Shown: positions 54,842 to 64,000 of the stretch, piece after piece | Layout: the number at the start of each line of letters is the position of its first letter | Position numbering within the stretch: the first letter of the stretch is position 1 | Assembly: GCF_004803635.1 (NCBI RefSeq) | Contig: NZ_SSWX01000001.1 | Coordinates: 186,001 to 250,000 of the forward strand | DNA length: 64,000 bases | DNA from: Lampropedia aestuarii | GTDB lineage: Bacteria; Pseudomonadota; Gammaproteobacteria; Burkholderiales; Burkholderiaceae_C | Reading direction: 5' to 3' | The notes under the pieces: model-generated | Databases searched by the model: none | The model's input: the letters and a program-made list of their open reading frames with translations, nothing else | Told to the model about the DNA's origin: nothing | Position numbers and translations under genes: made by a program

Positions 54842-56344
54842 ATGCCTAGCGACACCTACCTCCTGGCCTTGGACCAAGGCACCTCCAGCTCACGCAGCAT
54901 CGTGTTTGACCGGCAAGGCCAGATCCATTCGTTGGCGCAGCAAGAGTTGCCGCAAATCTACCCCAGCCCCGGCTGGGTTGAGCATGATCCGCAACTGATC
55001 TGGCAAACGCAGCTGAGCACCGCCCAGCAGGCGCTCAAACAATCGGGCCTGACTGCTGCACAAATCAGCGCCGTAGGCATCACGAACCAGCGCGAAACCA
55101 CCGTGCTCTGGCATAAACAAACCGGCCAGCCGTTGCACAACGCGATCGTCTGGCAAGACCGCCGCGCCGAACCTGCCTGTGCGGCCTTGCGCGCAGCAGG
55201 GCATGAAGCACGTATTCAACACAGCACGGGCCTGCGCATTGATGCGTATTTCTCCGCCACGAAGCTGCAATGGCTGCTACAACACCTACCAGGCGCGCGC
55301 CAGCTGGCAGAGCAAGGGCTGCTTGCGTTTGGCACCGTGGACAGCTGGCTGATCTGGAATCTGACCAAAGGCGCCAAGCACGTCACCGATGTCAGCAATG
55401 CCGCACGCACGATGCTATTTGATATTCGGCGCAACGCCTGGGACCAGGAGCTGCTGGACTTGCTGGGCATTCCCTCGTCGGTCCTGCCGCAAGTGCAGCC
55501 CTCTTCCAGCGATTTTGGCCAGGTGCATCCAGCATGGCTGGGTGCCAGTTTGCCGATTGGCGGCGTCGCCGGTGACCAGCAAGCCGCATTGTTTGGCCAA
55601 GCCTGTTTTGACAGCGGCATGATCAAAAACACCTACGGCACAGGCTGTTTCATGCTGATGCAGACCGGCGCGCAATTCGAGCTCTCGGGCAACGGCCTGA
55701 TCACCACCAGCGCAGCACAAACCAGCCAACAAGTGCAATACGCACTCGAAGGCAGTGTCTTTGTTGGCGGCGCCGTCGTGCAATGGCTGCGCGATGGCCT
55801 CAATGCCATTCACACCAGCGGTGATGTACAAAACCTGGCCGAATCCGTGCCTGACAGCGGCGGCGTGATGATGGTGCCGGCCTTCACTGGTCTGGGCGCG
55901 CCCTACTGGCAGCCTGAAGCGCGCGGCACCATCACTGGCATCACTCGTGGCACCAGCATCGCCCATATTGCCCGCGCAGCGCTGGAGAGCATTGCCTACC
56001 AAAGCACGGCACTGCTCGATGCGATGAGCCGCGACGCATGCCAGGCCGGCGCCAAACCCGTCTCGCAACTGCGGGTCGATGGCGGCGCCAGCGTGAACAA
56101 TTTGCTGATGCAATTCCAGGCTGACTTGCTCGGCATCCCCGTGCTGCGCCCGCGCATAACCGAAACCACCGCACTGGGAGCTGCCTGGTTGGCTGGTTTG
56201 CAGGCAGGGGTTTATGCCAACACCGACGAGCTGGCCCAGCTGTGGCAGCCCGAGCGGCAGTTTCTGCCCACAATGGGCCGTGCGCGTGCGCAAGAACATA
56301 TGCAACAATGGGACCATGCGGTGCGGCAAGCCACCGCCGCTTGA
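54842..56344 (+). CDS. glpK: Glycerol kinase
   Basis: A 500-residue FGGY kinase converting glycerol to sn-glycerol 3-phosphate. [20 protein letters not shown] opens the first domain; [20 protein letters not shown] and NAIVWQDRR carry glycerol-contacting residues; [20 protein letters not shown] and [12 protein letters not shown] are classical GlpK signatures; and [20 protein letters not shown] is the ATP-binding FGGY signature region. Complete. No glpF, glpD or regulator in view. Confidence 0.96.
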   Translation: MPSDTYLLALDQGTSSSRSIVFDRQGQIHSLAQQELPQIYPSPGWVEHDPQLIWQTQLSTAQQALKQSGLTAAQISAVGITNQRETTVLWHKQTGQPLHNAIVWQDRRAEPACAALRAAGHEARIQHSTGLRIDAYFSATKLQWLLQHLPGARQLAEQGLLAFGTVDSWLIWNLTKGAKHVTDVSNAARTMLFDIRRNAWDQELLDLLGIPSSVLPQVQPSSSDFGQVHPAWLGASLPIGGVAGDQQAALFGQACFDSGMIKNTYGTGCFMLMQTGAQFELSGNGLITTSAAQTSQQVQYALEGSVFVGGAVVQWLRDGLNAIHTSGDVQNLAESVPDSGGVMMVPAFTGLGAPYWQPEARGTITGITRGTSIAHIARAALESIAYQSTALLDAMSRDACQAGAKPVSQLRVDGGASVNNLLMQFQADLLGIPVLRPRITETTALGAAWLAGLQAGVYANTDELAQLWQPERQFLPTMGRARAQEHMQQWDHAVRQATAA

Positions 56345-56477
56345 ACCATCCCCGAGCAGGCGATGGCTCTGTATGGCCGCCAATCACCCTACAACCTGGC
56401 AACAAACGACTAAGCCTGTGCAATTTTGACGGCCTGCATAGCCCAACAGGCAGGCAGTGCTGCTATATTGAGCCCCC

Positions 56478-57026
56478 ATGAAACCACGCAATTTCATCAA
56501 TTTCTGCCGCGTCTGCGGTCATGCCGTAGAGCACCGCATCCCCGATGATGGCGACACACGTGTTCGCGCTGTCTGTCCTTCGTGCCACACAATCCTCTAC
56601 GTCAACCCGCTCAATGTCGTAGGCACGGTGCCTGTGTGGCAAGACAAGATCTTGCTGTGCAAGCGCAATATTGAGCCACGCATGGGCAAATGGACATTGC
56701 CAGCAGGTTTCATGGAACTGGATGAAACCACCGCCGAAGGCGCCGCCCGCGAAACGCGCGAAGAGGCAGGCATTGAGGTCAAGATGGGCGCGCTCTTTAG
56801 CATGGTCAGCGTGCCGCGCGTCGGCCAGGTGCATTTGTTCTACTTGGCGCACATGCACAGCCCGGAGGTCGCCCCTGGCCCAGAGACTCAGGAAGCGCAA
56901 TTGTTTGGCGAGCATGAGATTCCGTGGGAAGAACTGGCCTTTCACACCACCCGCGTGACTTTGGAGCATTTCTTCGCCGACCGCAAAAAAGGCCAATTTC
57001 TATTGCACGACGAAAGCCTTGAATAA
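56478..57026 (+). CDS. NUDIX hydrolase with N-terminal zinc ribbon
   Basis: A 182-residue enzyme. Residues 1-40 form a zinc ribbon with two CxxC pairs (FCRVCGHAVEHRIP and AVCPSCHTILYVNP), as in NudC-like and related NUDIX proteins. The NUDIX box follows: GFMELDETTAEGAARETREE then AGIEV, matching GX5EX7REUXEEXGU. Substrate is a nucleoside diphosphate derivative, possibly ADP-ribose or NADH. A terminator follows at 57095. Confidence 0.9.
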   Translation: MKPRNFINFCRVCGHAVEHRIPDDGDTRVRAVCPSCHTILYVNPLNVVGTVPVWQDKILLCKRNIEPRMGKWTLPAGFMELDETTAEGAARETREEAGIEVKMGALFSMVSVPRVGQVHLFYLAHMHSPEVAPGPETQEAQLFGEHEIPWEELAFHTTRVTLEHFFADRKKGQFLLHDESLE

Positions 57027-57094
57027 ACCCAAGCGGCCCGCAAAGGGGCCAGCGGCAGAGCAAGCCCCAACAGCACCAGATGCAACACACCTGC

Positions 57095-57131
57095 AAAAAA
57101 GACCTGTTTGAATGGATCAAACAGGTCTTTT
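57095..57131 (+). terminator. Terminator after the NUDIX gene
   Basis: GACCTGTTTGA, five-base loop, TCAAACAGGTC, preceded by six A and followed by TTTT. The 11-bp stem is perfect. The T run is the first part of a tandem repeat. Confidence 0.9.
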
Positions 57132-57172
57132 CATTTGCGCTTTTCATTTGCGCTTTTCATTTGCGCTTTGCG
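57127..57172. repeat. 13-bp tandem repeat, three copies plus a partial
   Basis: The unit CTTTTCATTTGCG occurs three times exactly at 57127-57165, then CTTTGCG. The first copy supplies the T run of the terminator. Confidence 0.9.
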
Positions 57173-57444
57173 TTACTTGGCGGTTTGGACTTGTCAATCC
57201 AGCCTGTCGAAATACTTGTTTACGATCTTTTTGCAGTCGCGCAAGGCACAAAAAAAACATTGCAAGGCGCCTGTTGCAGCCCATACGTCGGCATGCGCCG
57301 AACAAACAACGCCGCAATGCACTTTTTTGGAGCCCCAACGCGGCTGCGTGGAGACGATGAACTGGCTTTTAGCTGAAATGTTCAATAAAAACTGGCTGGC
57401 TGACGCCTTGGCGTAAACACCAATCACTTATGTCCCATAGGCGA
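57173..57444. other. Gene-free region between the 13-bp tandem repeat and the fadB promoter
   Basis: Contains a long member of the dispersed repeat family (57211-57375) and no recognisable gene. Small open frames here have low-complexity Phe/Leu-rich translations. Confidence 0.6.
57211..57375. repeat. Long palindromic member of the dispersed repeat family
   Basis: Left end AATACTTGTTTACGATCTTT resembles the 23-bp repeat. The subterminal CGCAAGGCACAAAAAAAAC and the right end TTTTTTGGAGCCCCAACGCG with CTGCGTGGAGACGATGAACT correspond to the parts of the element at 11433-11541 (GCAAGGCACCCAAAAGG; TTTTGGACTCCAACGCGG). The interior differs and is about 55 bp longer. Confidence 0.6.
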
Positions 57445-57472
57445 TTGTGAGCAGCCAGCGATGTCCTATAGA
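57445..57472 (+). promoter_or_regulatory. Predicted sigma-70 promoter of the fadBA operon
   Basis: TTGTGA, 16 bases, TATAGA. The predicted start of transcription is near 57480, just before the palindromic operator. Confidence 0.55.
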
Positions 57473-57484
57473 ATCGTTTGGTGA

Positions 57485-57504
57485 AATAGCACGATCGTTC
57501 TATT
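57485..57504. promoter_or_regulatory. Palindromic operator upstream of fadB
   Basis: AATAGCACGATCGTTCTATT is a 20-bp palindrome with one mismatched pair around ACGATCGT. It lies just past the predicted transcription start, the position of a repressor site; a TetR-type fatty-acid regulator is a plausible binder by analogy. Confidence 0.55.
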
Positions 57505-57578
57505 CAATACCACCATCTCGTGCGTTTGCTGCTTCGCCATTGAACACACTGACATCCATTACCACTCAAGGAGACCTC

Positions 57579-59678
57579 ATGACGGCTGAATACAAAGTGC
57601 ATGATGACATCGCCATCATCACTCTGAACAACCCACCTGTGAACGGTTTAGGTTTTGCCACGCGCAAAGGCATTGTCGAAGGGGTCGAACAGGCCCTCAA
57701 TGATGCCAACGTCAAAGCCATCGTCATCACAGGCGCTGGTAAAGCCTTCAGTGGCGGCGCAGACATCACCGAATTCCGCAAAGAAGCTGCGTTCCGTGAG
57801 CCGAATTTGCACGGCGTCATTCAAGTCATAGAGAACGCCAACAAGCCGGTGGTCGCTGCGATTCACTCCGTGGTGATGGGCGGCGGTCTGGAGCTGGCAC
57901 TGGCTTGCCACTACCGTTTAGTCGCTGCGGGCACCAAGGTCGCCTTGCCTGAAGTCAAGCTGGGCCTGCTGCCTGGCGCTGGCGGCACACAACGCCTGCC
58001 ACGCGTGATTGGCGTGGAAGCTGCGCTGAACATGATTGTCAGCGGCGAAACCGTGCCAGCCGAGCTGCTGATGAGCGCGCCTGGCCAAAAACTGTTTGAC
58101 GAGCTGGTCGATGCCGATGACGACCTGCTGCAAACCGCAATGGGTTTTGCCAAGTCGGTCGCGCACGTCAAAGACCTGCCCAAAGTACGCAATCTGCCTT
58201 GCAAACACCCACAGGCAGAAGCCTATTTTGGCTTTGCACGCACAACGGTGGGCGCAATGGCCAAAAACCTGCCAGCTCCGCTCAAATGCCTGGAAGCTGT
58301 AGAAGCGGCCACCAAGCTGAAGTTCGATGCCGGTCTGGAAAAAGAGCGCGAGCTGTTCATCAACCTGATGTGGACGCCCGAGTCACGCGCTTTGCAGCAC
58401 CTGTTCTTTGCCGAGCGTGCCGCATCCAAGATTGACGACGTACCAAGCGATACGCCACTGCGCACGATCAAAAAGGTCGGCGTGATTGGCGCAGGCACAA
58501 TGGGCGGCGGCATCTCGATGAACTTCCTCAATGCCGGCATTCCAGTAACGATTCTGGAAACCAAACAAGAAGCGCTGGACCGCGGCATCGCGACAATCCG
58601 CAAAAACTACGAAGCGCAAGTCAAAAAAGGCAAACTCAAGCAAGACAAATACGAAGAGCGCATGGCGCTGCTGACGCCATCGCTGAGCTACGACGACCTC
58701 AAAGACGTCGACCTGGTGATTGAAGCCGTGTTTGAGGAAATGGGCGTGAAAGAGCAGGTGTTCACCAAACTCGACAGCGTAATCAAGCAAGGCGCGATCC
58801 TGGCTTCGAACACGTCGACACTGGATCTGAACCAGATTGCGTCTTTCACCAAGCGTCCGCAAGACGTGGTGGGCATGCACTTCTTCAGCCCGGCCAACGT
58901 GATGAAATTGCTGGAAGTTGTGCGCGGCGAAAAAACGGCCAAAGACGTGCTGGCCACCGTGATGGCGCTGGCCAAGAAAATCAAGAAAGTCGCAGTCGTC
59001 GCCGGTGTGACCGATGGTTTTATCGGCAACCGCATGATCGAGCAGTACAGCCGCCAAGCCGGCTTCTTGCTCGACGAAGGCGCATCGCCACAACAAATCG
59101 ACAAGGCCGTGGAAAAATTTGGCTTTGCAATGGGTCCATTTCGCATGGGCGACTTGGCCGGCAACGACATCGGCTGGGCGATTCGCAAACGCCGCGCAGT
59201 CGAGCAGCCTGATCTGCGCTACAGCAAAACCGCTGACCTGCTGTGCGAGAAAGGCCGCTACGGCCAAAAGACTGGTGCCGGCTGGTACGACTACGAACCA
59301 GGCAAGCGGGAGCCGATTGTCAACCAGGAAGTGCTGGACATGATCGATCAATACCGCAAGGACGCAGGCATCACACCGCGCAAAATCAGCGACGATGAAA
59401 TCGTACAACGCCTGGTGTTCTCACTGGTCAATGAAGCCGCACACATTCTGGAAGAAGGCTTTGCGCAGCGCGCCAGCGACATCGACATCGTCTACCTGTA
59501 CGGCTACGGCTTCCCGTTCTACCGCGGCGGCCCCATGAACTACGCCAATGAATTTGGCCTCTTCAATGTGGTGGAGACCATGAAACGCTTTGCCAAAAAT
59601 CCGCACGACGATGCCGATTTCTGGCAGCCCGCGCCGCTGCTCAAGCAGTTGGCCGCCGAAGGCAAGCAGTTCCAGTAA
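57579..59678 (+). CDS. fadB: Bifunctional enoyl-CoA hydratase / 3-hydroxyacyl-CoA dehydrogenase
   Basis: A 699-residue beta-oxidation enzyme. Residues 1-190 are the hydratase: [32 protein letters not shown] and [20 protein letters not shown] hold both catalytic Glu positions. From about 295 the dehydrogenase begins with the NAD loop [20 protein letters not shown], then [20 protein letters not shown], with the catalytic His, and [20 protein letters not shown]. The domain layout is that of FadB/FadJ, and it resembles the shorter peroxisomal-type members. ATG 57579 follows AAGGAGACCTC at good spacing. Together with the downstream thiolase it forms a fadBA operon. Confidence 0.92.
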   Translation: MTAEYKVHDDIAIITLNNPPVNGLGFATRKGIVEGVEQALNDANVKAIVITGAGKAFSGGADITEFRKEAAFREPNLHGVIQVIENANKPVVAAIHSVVMGGGLELALACHYRLVAAGTKVALPEVKLGLLPGAGGTQRLPRVIGVEAALNMIVSGETVPAELLMSAPGQKLFDELVDADDDLLQTAMGFAKSVAHVKDLPKVRNLPCKHPQAEAYFGFARTTVGAMAKNLPAPLKCLEAVEAATKLKFDAGLEKERELFINLMWTPESRALQHLFFAERAASKIDDVPSDTPLRTIKKVGVIGAGTMGGGISMNFLNAGIPVTILETKQEALDRGIATIRKNYEAQVKKGKLKQDKYEERMALLTPSLSYDDLKDVDLVIEAVFEEMGVKEQVFTKLDSVIKQGAILASNTSTLDLNQIASFTKRPQDVVGMHFFSPANVMKLLEVVRGEKTAKDVLATVMALAKKIKKVAVVAGVTDGFIGNRMIEQYSRQAGFLLDEGASPQQIDKAVEKFGFAMGPFRMGDLAGNDIGWAIRKRRAVEQPDLRYSKTADLLCEKGRYGQKTGAGWYDYEPGKREPIVNQEVLDMIDQYRKDAGITPRKISDDEIVQRLVFSLVNEAAHILEEGFAQRASDIDIVYLYGYGFPFYRGGPMNYANEFGLFNVVETMKRFAKNPHDDADFWQPAPLLKQLAAEGKQFQ

Positions 59679-59760
59679 ACCCATCCATTCCCGCCACCGG
59701 CCCTGCGCAAATGCACACATGCCAGCCATGGCCGGCGGCTCGTAACAAAGGAATTCATTC

Positions 59761-60936
59761 ATGACCTCCGCATTGATCGTCTCCACCGCGCGCACTCCCC
59801 TCACCAAGAGCTGGAAGGGTGCACTGAACATGACCTATGGCCCGACCATGGGCGGCCACGTTGTCAAACACGCTGTCGAGCGTGCTGGCATCGAAGGCGC
59901 TGAAGTCGAAGATGTGATCATGGGCATGTCGCTGCCCGAAGGCACCACCGGCGGCAACGTCGCGCGCCTGATTGCCACCCGCGCTGGCCTGCCAGTGACC
60001 ACCTCGGGCCTGACCATCAACCGTTTTTGCTCATCGGGCCTGCAAAGCATTGCCTTGGCCGCGCAGCGCATCATCGCAGGTGAAAACGATGTGCTGGTCG
60101 CTGGTGGCCTGGAAAGCATCTCCTGCGTGCAAACCAATCTGAATATGCACATGGCAGTCGATCCAGAACTGATGGCGATGAAGCCAGAGATTTACTGGAA
60201 CATGCTGCAAACGGCCGAGCAAGTGGCCAAACGCTACAACATCGGCCGCGAAGCCATGGACGAGTACGGCGCAGCCAGTCAGCAAAAAGCCTTTGCCGCG
60301 CAACAAGCGGGCAAATTTGTCGACGAGATTGTGCCCATCACCACCATCATGGGCGTGGCCGACAAAGTGCGTGGTTTGATGAGCAAGCAAGTGACGGCCT
60401 CGCAAGACGAGGGTATTCGCGAAGGCACGACCAAGGAAGGCATTGCCGGTTTGCGCTCAGCCCTGCCAGGTGGTTTGATCTCGGCCGGCAATGCCAGCCA
60501 GTTCTCTGACGGCGCAGGCGCTTGCACCCTGGTCAGCGAAGACTATGCCAGCCGCAAAAACCTCCAACCACTGGGTCGCTTTTTAGGCTTTGCGGTGGCC
60601 GGATGTGAACCAGACGAAATGGGCATTGGCCCGATATACGCCATTCCTAAGGTGCTGAAAAAACTGGGCCTTGGCATTGATGACATCGACCTGTGGGAAT
60701 TGAACGAAGCCTTTGCCGTGCAAGTGATTTACTGCCGCGACAAGCTGGGCATTCCGAACGACAAACTCAACGTCAACGGCGGTGCGATTGCCTTGGGTCA
60801 CCCGTATGGTGTGTCAGGCCAGCGTTTGACCGGCCATGCCTTGATTGAAGGCAAACGCCGTGGTGCCAAAAAAGTCTGCGTGACCATGTGCATTGGCGGT
60901 GGCATGGGTGCTGCCGGCATTTTTGAAGTGCTGTAA
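59761..60936 (+). CDS. fadA: Acetyl-CoA acyltransferase (thiolase)
   Basis: A 391-residue thiolase, the last enzyme of the beta-oxidation cycle. The nucleophilic Cys is in [20 protein letters not shown], the His in [16 protein letters not shown] and the second Cys in [38 protein letters not shown] matches the NEAF box. It follows the fadB-type gene by 82 bp in an operon. Context favours a degradative thiolase over a PhaA biosynthetic one. Confidence 0.92.
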   Translation: MTSALIVSTARTPLTKSWKGALNMTYGPTMGGHVVKHAVERAGIEGAEVEDVIMGMSLPEGTTGGNVARLIATRAGLPVTTSGLTINRFCSSGLQSIALAAQRIIAGENDVLVAGGLESISCVQTNLNMHMAVDPELMAMKPEIYWNMLQTAEQVAKRYNIGREAMDEYGAASQQKAFAAQQAGKFVDEIVPITTIMGVADKVRGLMSKQVTASQDEGIREGTTKEGIAGLRSALPGGLISAGNASQFSDGAGACTLVSEDYASRKNLQPLGRFLGFAVAGCEPDEMGIGPIYAIPKVLKKLGLGIDDIDLWELNEAFAVQVIYCRDKLGIPNDKLNVNGGAIALGHPYGVSGQRLTGHALIEGKRRGAKKVCVTMCIGGGMGAAGIFEVL

Positions 60937-60964
60937 ACGCCCAGCCGCCAATCTGCCATAACGC

Positions 60965-61002
60965 ATAACCCCCAGGCAAACAGCCTGGGGGTTATTTTTT
61001 TT
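60965..61002 (+). terminator. Strong terminator of the fadBA operon
   Basis: ATAACCCCCAGGC, AAACA loop, GCCTGGGGGTTAT, then a run of eight T. Perfect 13-bp stem. Confidence 0.95.
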
Positions 61003-61087
61003 CCTGGTCGCACACCAACCCTGCGTGTGGCGTGTAGCGTGTGAAATTGGCTGCCAGCCACAAGCAATACCGGTGCTGGCAATGAAT

Positions 61088-61113
61088 AAGCCCTCCGTTT
61101 GACGGGAGGGCTT
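61088..61113 (-). terminator. Hairpin after the DUF11-repeat gene
   Basis: AAGCCCTCC and GGAGGGCTT pair across an eight-base loop, about 57 bp past the stop of the surface-protein gene. On the minus strand it is followed by ATTCATT, a weak T run. Confidence 0.6.
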
Positions 61114-61169
61114 GGCACTTGTCAGAGGGGCCAATCAAGGCCCCTGCAACCTCAAGATAGTCGAGGATT

Positions 61170-64000
61170 TTAGGCGCGGTGCAGTTTGCGTGCTCCCAAA
61201 CCGATTGCCAACAAACCCATCAACCCCGCCAACAAGGCATTCCATGGCAGCGACCCCAGCGGCACAGGCGTGAGCACAGGGGGCACCAGTGGGTGTGTGG
61301 TTTCACAATCCTCAGGACTTGGCGAGCAAGAGGGCGCAACAGGGTTGGGCTGGCCAGGATCACCACCACCCGTACCACTGACGCTGTTGTTCACCTCGAT
61401 TCTGGCTCCGCTGTCCACAGTGGCGGTGTAGCTGACTGTATGCACCCCGTCGACAGCACCTGCAGGCAAAGTGAAGGTATTGTCCTGAGGATCGTGGACA
61501 AAACCACCGGCTGAAGTGACCTCGACAAACGTCAGGCCAGTGCCCAACTGGTCGGTCAGCACCACAGGACTTTGTGTTGGACCGTTGGTCACCTCGACCG
61601 TGAGGGTGTATTCCAGCGTATCGCCGGGCTTGACCATACTGCCAGGCTCTGGCGTGGCCGTTTTACTCAGCAGCATCTCGGGATTCACCGGGTGGCGGGT
61701 CTCGCAATCATCTGGCGCGCAAACCGGGTTGCTTGGGTTCGGATCATCTGGATTACCCCCGCCTGTCCCGTCGACGCTGTTGTTCACACTCACTGAGGCA
61801 TCTGCATCTACTGTTGCCGTATAGCTGACGCTATAGGTGCCAGTAGCTGCACCTGCAGGCAAGGTGAAACTATTGCTAGACTCGTCGTGCTCAAAGTCGC
61901 TACCAGGCACCACGGCATCGAAGCTCAGGCCATTGCCAAGCGTGTCTGTGAGCACTACATCACTTTGCGTCGGGCCATTGATCACCACCACACTCAAGGT
62001 GTAGGTCACGGTCTGGCCTGCAGCCACTGCCGTGCCCGTAACGGGTGAAGCAGTTTTGGACAGATGCACTTCTGGCTCAATCAAGTGGGTGGTATCGCAT
62101 GCATTGGGTGCACAGCTGGGGTCACTGGAGCCTGGTCGGTTGGGATTGCCACCGCCTGTTCCTAGAACGCTGTTGTGCACTGACACACTGGCACCAGCCT
62201 CCACCTTAGCGGTGTACGTGACGCTGTGTGTACCAGAGGCGGCACCCGCAGACAAAGTGAAGGTGTTCGCGCTCGGATCGTGTGTAAAGCCTCCAGCGCT
62301 GGTCACCTCATCAAAGACCAGGCCAGGGCCTAAGGTATCGGTAAGAACCACGTCACTTTGTGTTGGCCCATTGAGGACTTCCACCGTCAATGTGTAGGTC
62401 AAGGTATCGCCTGGCACCACTTCCGTCCATGATTCTGGCACCGAAGTTTTGCTCAGCAACAACTCTGGCTCGACCGGGTGGCCAGTGGTGCAATCTCCAG
62501 GTGCGCAAGTCGGCACACTTGGGTTAGGTGAGTTTGGATTGCCCCCACCTGTGCCTGCAACCGTGTTATTGACTGATACCTCGGCATCCGCATCCACACT
62601 GGCCGTGTAACTGACGCTGTAAACCCCTGTCTCAGCCCCAGTCGGCAAGGTCAATGTTCTGTCCTGAGGATTAAAGATAAAGTCACTGCCAGGATTGACC
62701 TGCACAAATGTCAAACCCTCTCCCAAGGTATCCGTGAGCACCACCGGCGTTTGAGTTGGTCCGTGCAAAACCTCTACTGTCAGGGTGTAAGTCAGCATCT
62801 GGCCAGCGACAACAGGTGTGCCTGAAACCGGTGCGGCTTCTTTGCGCAGCAACACCTGCGGCTCAACGGGGTGGCGGGTTTCACAGTAATGGTCCTCATC
62901 TGGCATGCAAATCGGCCCAGGATAATTAGGGTCACCAGGTACGCCACCGCCTGCTCCAGTCACACTGTTATTGACCGCAACACTGGCGTCTTGGCCAACG
63001 CTCGCTGCATAGGTGATGGTGTATTCGCCGCTAGGAGTTCCAGCCGGCAAGGTAAAGCGCAACTCAGGCCCCGCTCCGTCCGCAGGGATATCGGTAAATG
63101 GTGATGAATCACCAACGACACCGGTATAAGTCAAGCCCTCGCCCAGCACATCAGTGATGATGACATCGCTTTGAGTCGCGCTGAACACCACATTGACAGT
63201 CAGCGTATAGGTGAGAGTAGTGCCAGCTTTGACCTCAGTGCCGGGCGCGGGTGTCGCGTCTTTGCTGAGCAACACAGCAAATTTGATTGGGTGCTCTGTC
63301 TCGCAGACTGTCTCGCATTCCGGCCCCGGATAGTCAGGCACCAATGGTGAGCCGCCGCCTGTGGCCTCGACAGCATTCGACACAGAACCTGTCGCATTGG
63401 AATCCACTTCGGCTTGGTAGCGGATGCTGTAGAACCCGGTAGCAGTGCCCTCAGGCAATATGTATGTGCCTGGCGTGCTTCCAGGCTCAAATGGCGAATC
63501 CAGTACTTCACTGCCTGCGACCATGGTCAAACCAGGGCCTTGACTGTCTACGACCTCAACATCACTGAACGTCGGGCCGTTGACCACTTCCACGCGAATG
63601 CTGTAGCCGATCACATCACCAGGCTCGACCGGAGTGCCAGAGTCTGGATCGGCATCTTTGTTGATCAACACCGCATAGTCCAGCGGGTGGGTGGTGGTGC
63701 AAGCACCAGGCGCGCAGACCGGGTTGGTGGCGCCTGGGTCATCAGGGTGCCCTCCCCCAATGCCAGAGACACTGTTGTTTACCGATGTAACCGCATCATC
63801 GAGCACCGTGGCGGTGTAGCTAATACGGTAGGTGCCACTGCCCGTGCCCGCAGGCAAAATCGCAGAGTTGGGCGTCGGGCCCGCAATGAATGGACGGAAA
63901 TCGCCGACCAAGCCACCAAACTCCAAGCCTTGGCCCAGGTTATCTGTCAGCACAATATCGCTGAGCGTGGGGCCGTTGATGACTTCCACCGCCAGCGTAT
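61170..64000 (-). CDS. Large DUF11-repeat surface protein, C-terminal part (cut by window end)
   Basis: The frame stays open to the last base, so only the last roughly 943 residues are visible; the N terminus and any signal peptide lie outside. It consists of one partial and six complete repeats of about 120-135 residues. Each has a start such as LLSKTATPEPGSMVKPGDTL then YTLTVEV, a middle GPTQSDVVLTDTLGPGL, and an end VNNSVSGTGGG followed by a cysteine pair (CAPDDCETRHP). These are DUF11/isopeptide-like adhesin repeats. The C terminus has a Pro-rich linker, one hydrophobic segment (LPWNALLAGLMGLLAIGLGA) and RKLHRA, like IPTL-type sorting signals. Likely cell-surface. Confidence 0.85.
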   Translation of the reverse strand, partial: TLAVEVINGPTLSDIVLTDNLGQGLEFGGLVGDFRPFIAGPTPNSAILPAGTGSGTYRISYTATVLDDAVTSVNNSVSGIGGGHPDDPGATNPVCAPGACTTTHPLDYAVLINKDADPDSGTPVEPGDVIGYSIRVEVVNGPTFSDVEVVDSQGPGLTMVAGSEVLDSPFEPGSTPGTYILPEGTATGFYSIRYQAEVDSNATGSVSNAVEATGGGSPLVPDYPGPECETVCETEHPIKFAVLLSKDATPAPGTEVKAGTTLTYTLTVNVVFSATQSDVIITDVLGEGLTYTGVVGDSSPFTDIPADGAGPELRFTLPAGTPSGEYTITYAASVGQDASVAVNNSVTGAGGGVPGDPNYPGPICMPDEDHYCETRHPVEPQVLLRKEAAPVSGTPVVAGQMLTYTLTVEVLHGPTQTPVVLTDTLGEGLTFVQVNPGSDFIFNPQDRTLTLPTGAETGVYSVSYTASVDADAEVSVNNTVAGTGGGNPNSPNPSVPTCAPGDCTTGHPVEPELLLSKTSVPESWTEVVPGDTLTYTLTVEVLNGPTQSDVVLTDTLGPGLVFDEVTSAGGFTHDPSANTFTLSAGAASGTHSVTYTAKVEAGASVSVHNSVLGTGGGNPNRPGSSDPSCAPNACDTTHLIEPEVHLSKTASPVTGTAVAAGQTVTYTLSVVVINGPTQSDVVLTDTLGNGLSFDAVVPGSDFEHDESSNSFTLPAGAATGTYSVSYTATVDADASVSVNNSVDGTGGGNPDDPNPSNPVCAPDDCETRHPVNPEMLLSKTATPEPGSMVKPGDTLEYTLTVEVTNGPTQSPVVLTDQLGTGLTFVEVTSAGGFVHDPQDNTFTLPAGAVDGVHTVSYTATVDSGARIEVNNSVSGTGGGDPGQPNPVAPSCSPSPEDCETTHPLVPPVLTPVPLGSLPWNALLAGLMGLLAIGLGARKLHRA

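Noticed and set aside
55415-56383. A 322-codon minus-strand open frame inside glpK
   Set aside because: Complementary shadow of glycerol kinase without any family features.
57108-57416. Short Phe/Leu-rich open frames in the tandem-repeat region before fadB
   Set aside because: They are translations of the 13-bp repeat and the dispersed repeat, not genes.
58383-59408. A 341-codon minus-strand open frame opposite the fadB-type gene
   Set aside because: Antisense shadow; composition follows the reverse complement of the coding strand.

Overview
The window looks like a chromosomal segment of a beta-proteobacterium of the order Burkholderiales, most likely Comamonadaceae. The evidence is gene order and content: the lepA-lepB-DUF4845-rnc-era-recO run, the yicC-gmk-rpoZ-rsh run, an erpA/bactofilin/coiled-coil protein cluster, polyhydroxybutyrate genes (phaC, phaB, phaR), a Bug-type (TctC) solute receptor, and many LysR regulators. 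The genus cannot be fixed from sequence alone. No rRNA, tRNA or CRISPR array was seen.

Layout. 1-4.9 kb: a LysR regulator cut by the window edge, a Bug-family receptor, a GST plus glutathione reductase pair, and a LysR gene. 5.0-7.8 kb: a three-gene CoA-transferase operon (class I-like A and B subunits plus a CaiB/BaiF protein). 8.0-10.2 kb: a YeiH-family exporter divergent from a YeiE-like LysR gene. 10.6-14.7 kb: thiD, a histidine-rich Fur-family regulator and a TRAP permease pair without a visible receptor. 15.2-20.3 kb: ychF, then a small mobile-element scar (integrase stub interrupted by a decayed IS5-type element, a GNAT acetyltransferase, a doubly mutated IS3-type element), then an Ada protein lacking three of its four N-terminal zinc cysteines. 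20.7-38.2 kb is housekeeping: hemH, recO-era-rnc-lepB-lepA, the (p)ppGpp enzyme, rpoZ, gmk, yicC, a Ser/Thr kinase and PP2C phosphatase pair, rph, rdgB, erpA, bactofilin. 38.4-41.0 kb: phaB and phaC. 41.4-46.5 kb: a complete branched-chain-amino-acid-type ABC transporter. 46.9-57.0 kb: enoyl-CoA hydratase, M61 peptidase, NlpC/P60 protein, phaR, a FepA-like TonB receptor, CreA-like protein, glpK, NUDIX. 57.5-60.9 kb: a fadBA-type beta-oxidation operon with a visible promoter and palindromic operator. 61.2 kb to the end: the C-terminal part of a very large DUF11-repeat surface protein that runs out of the window.

Physiology suggested: aerobic heterotroph using imported organic and amino acids (Bug, TRAP, Liv systems), CoA-thioester chemistry (CoA transferases, enoyl-CoA hydratase, FadBA) feeding polyhydroxybutyrate storage (PhaC, PhaB, PhaR), and iron uptake through a catecholate-type receptor.

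The most unusual features are: (i) a dispersed intergenic repeat family built on a 23-bp motif resembling TTAGAACsTGTTTACGAT, sometimes paired into 110-165 bp imperfect palindromes at gene borders; (ii) the zinc-ligand-depleted Ada; (iii) a class I CoA-transferase-like B subunit without the usual catalytic glutamate region; (iv) a LivF-type ATPase with Arg in place of the Walker A Lys; (v) the DUF11 protein with one cysteine pair per repeat and an IPTL-like C-terminal anchor. I did not find a clearly new defence or multi-gene system.
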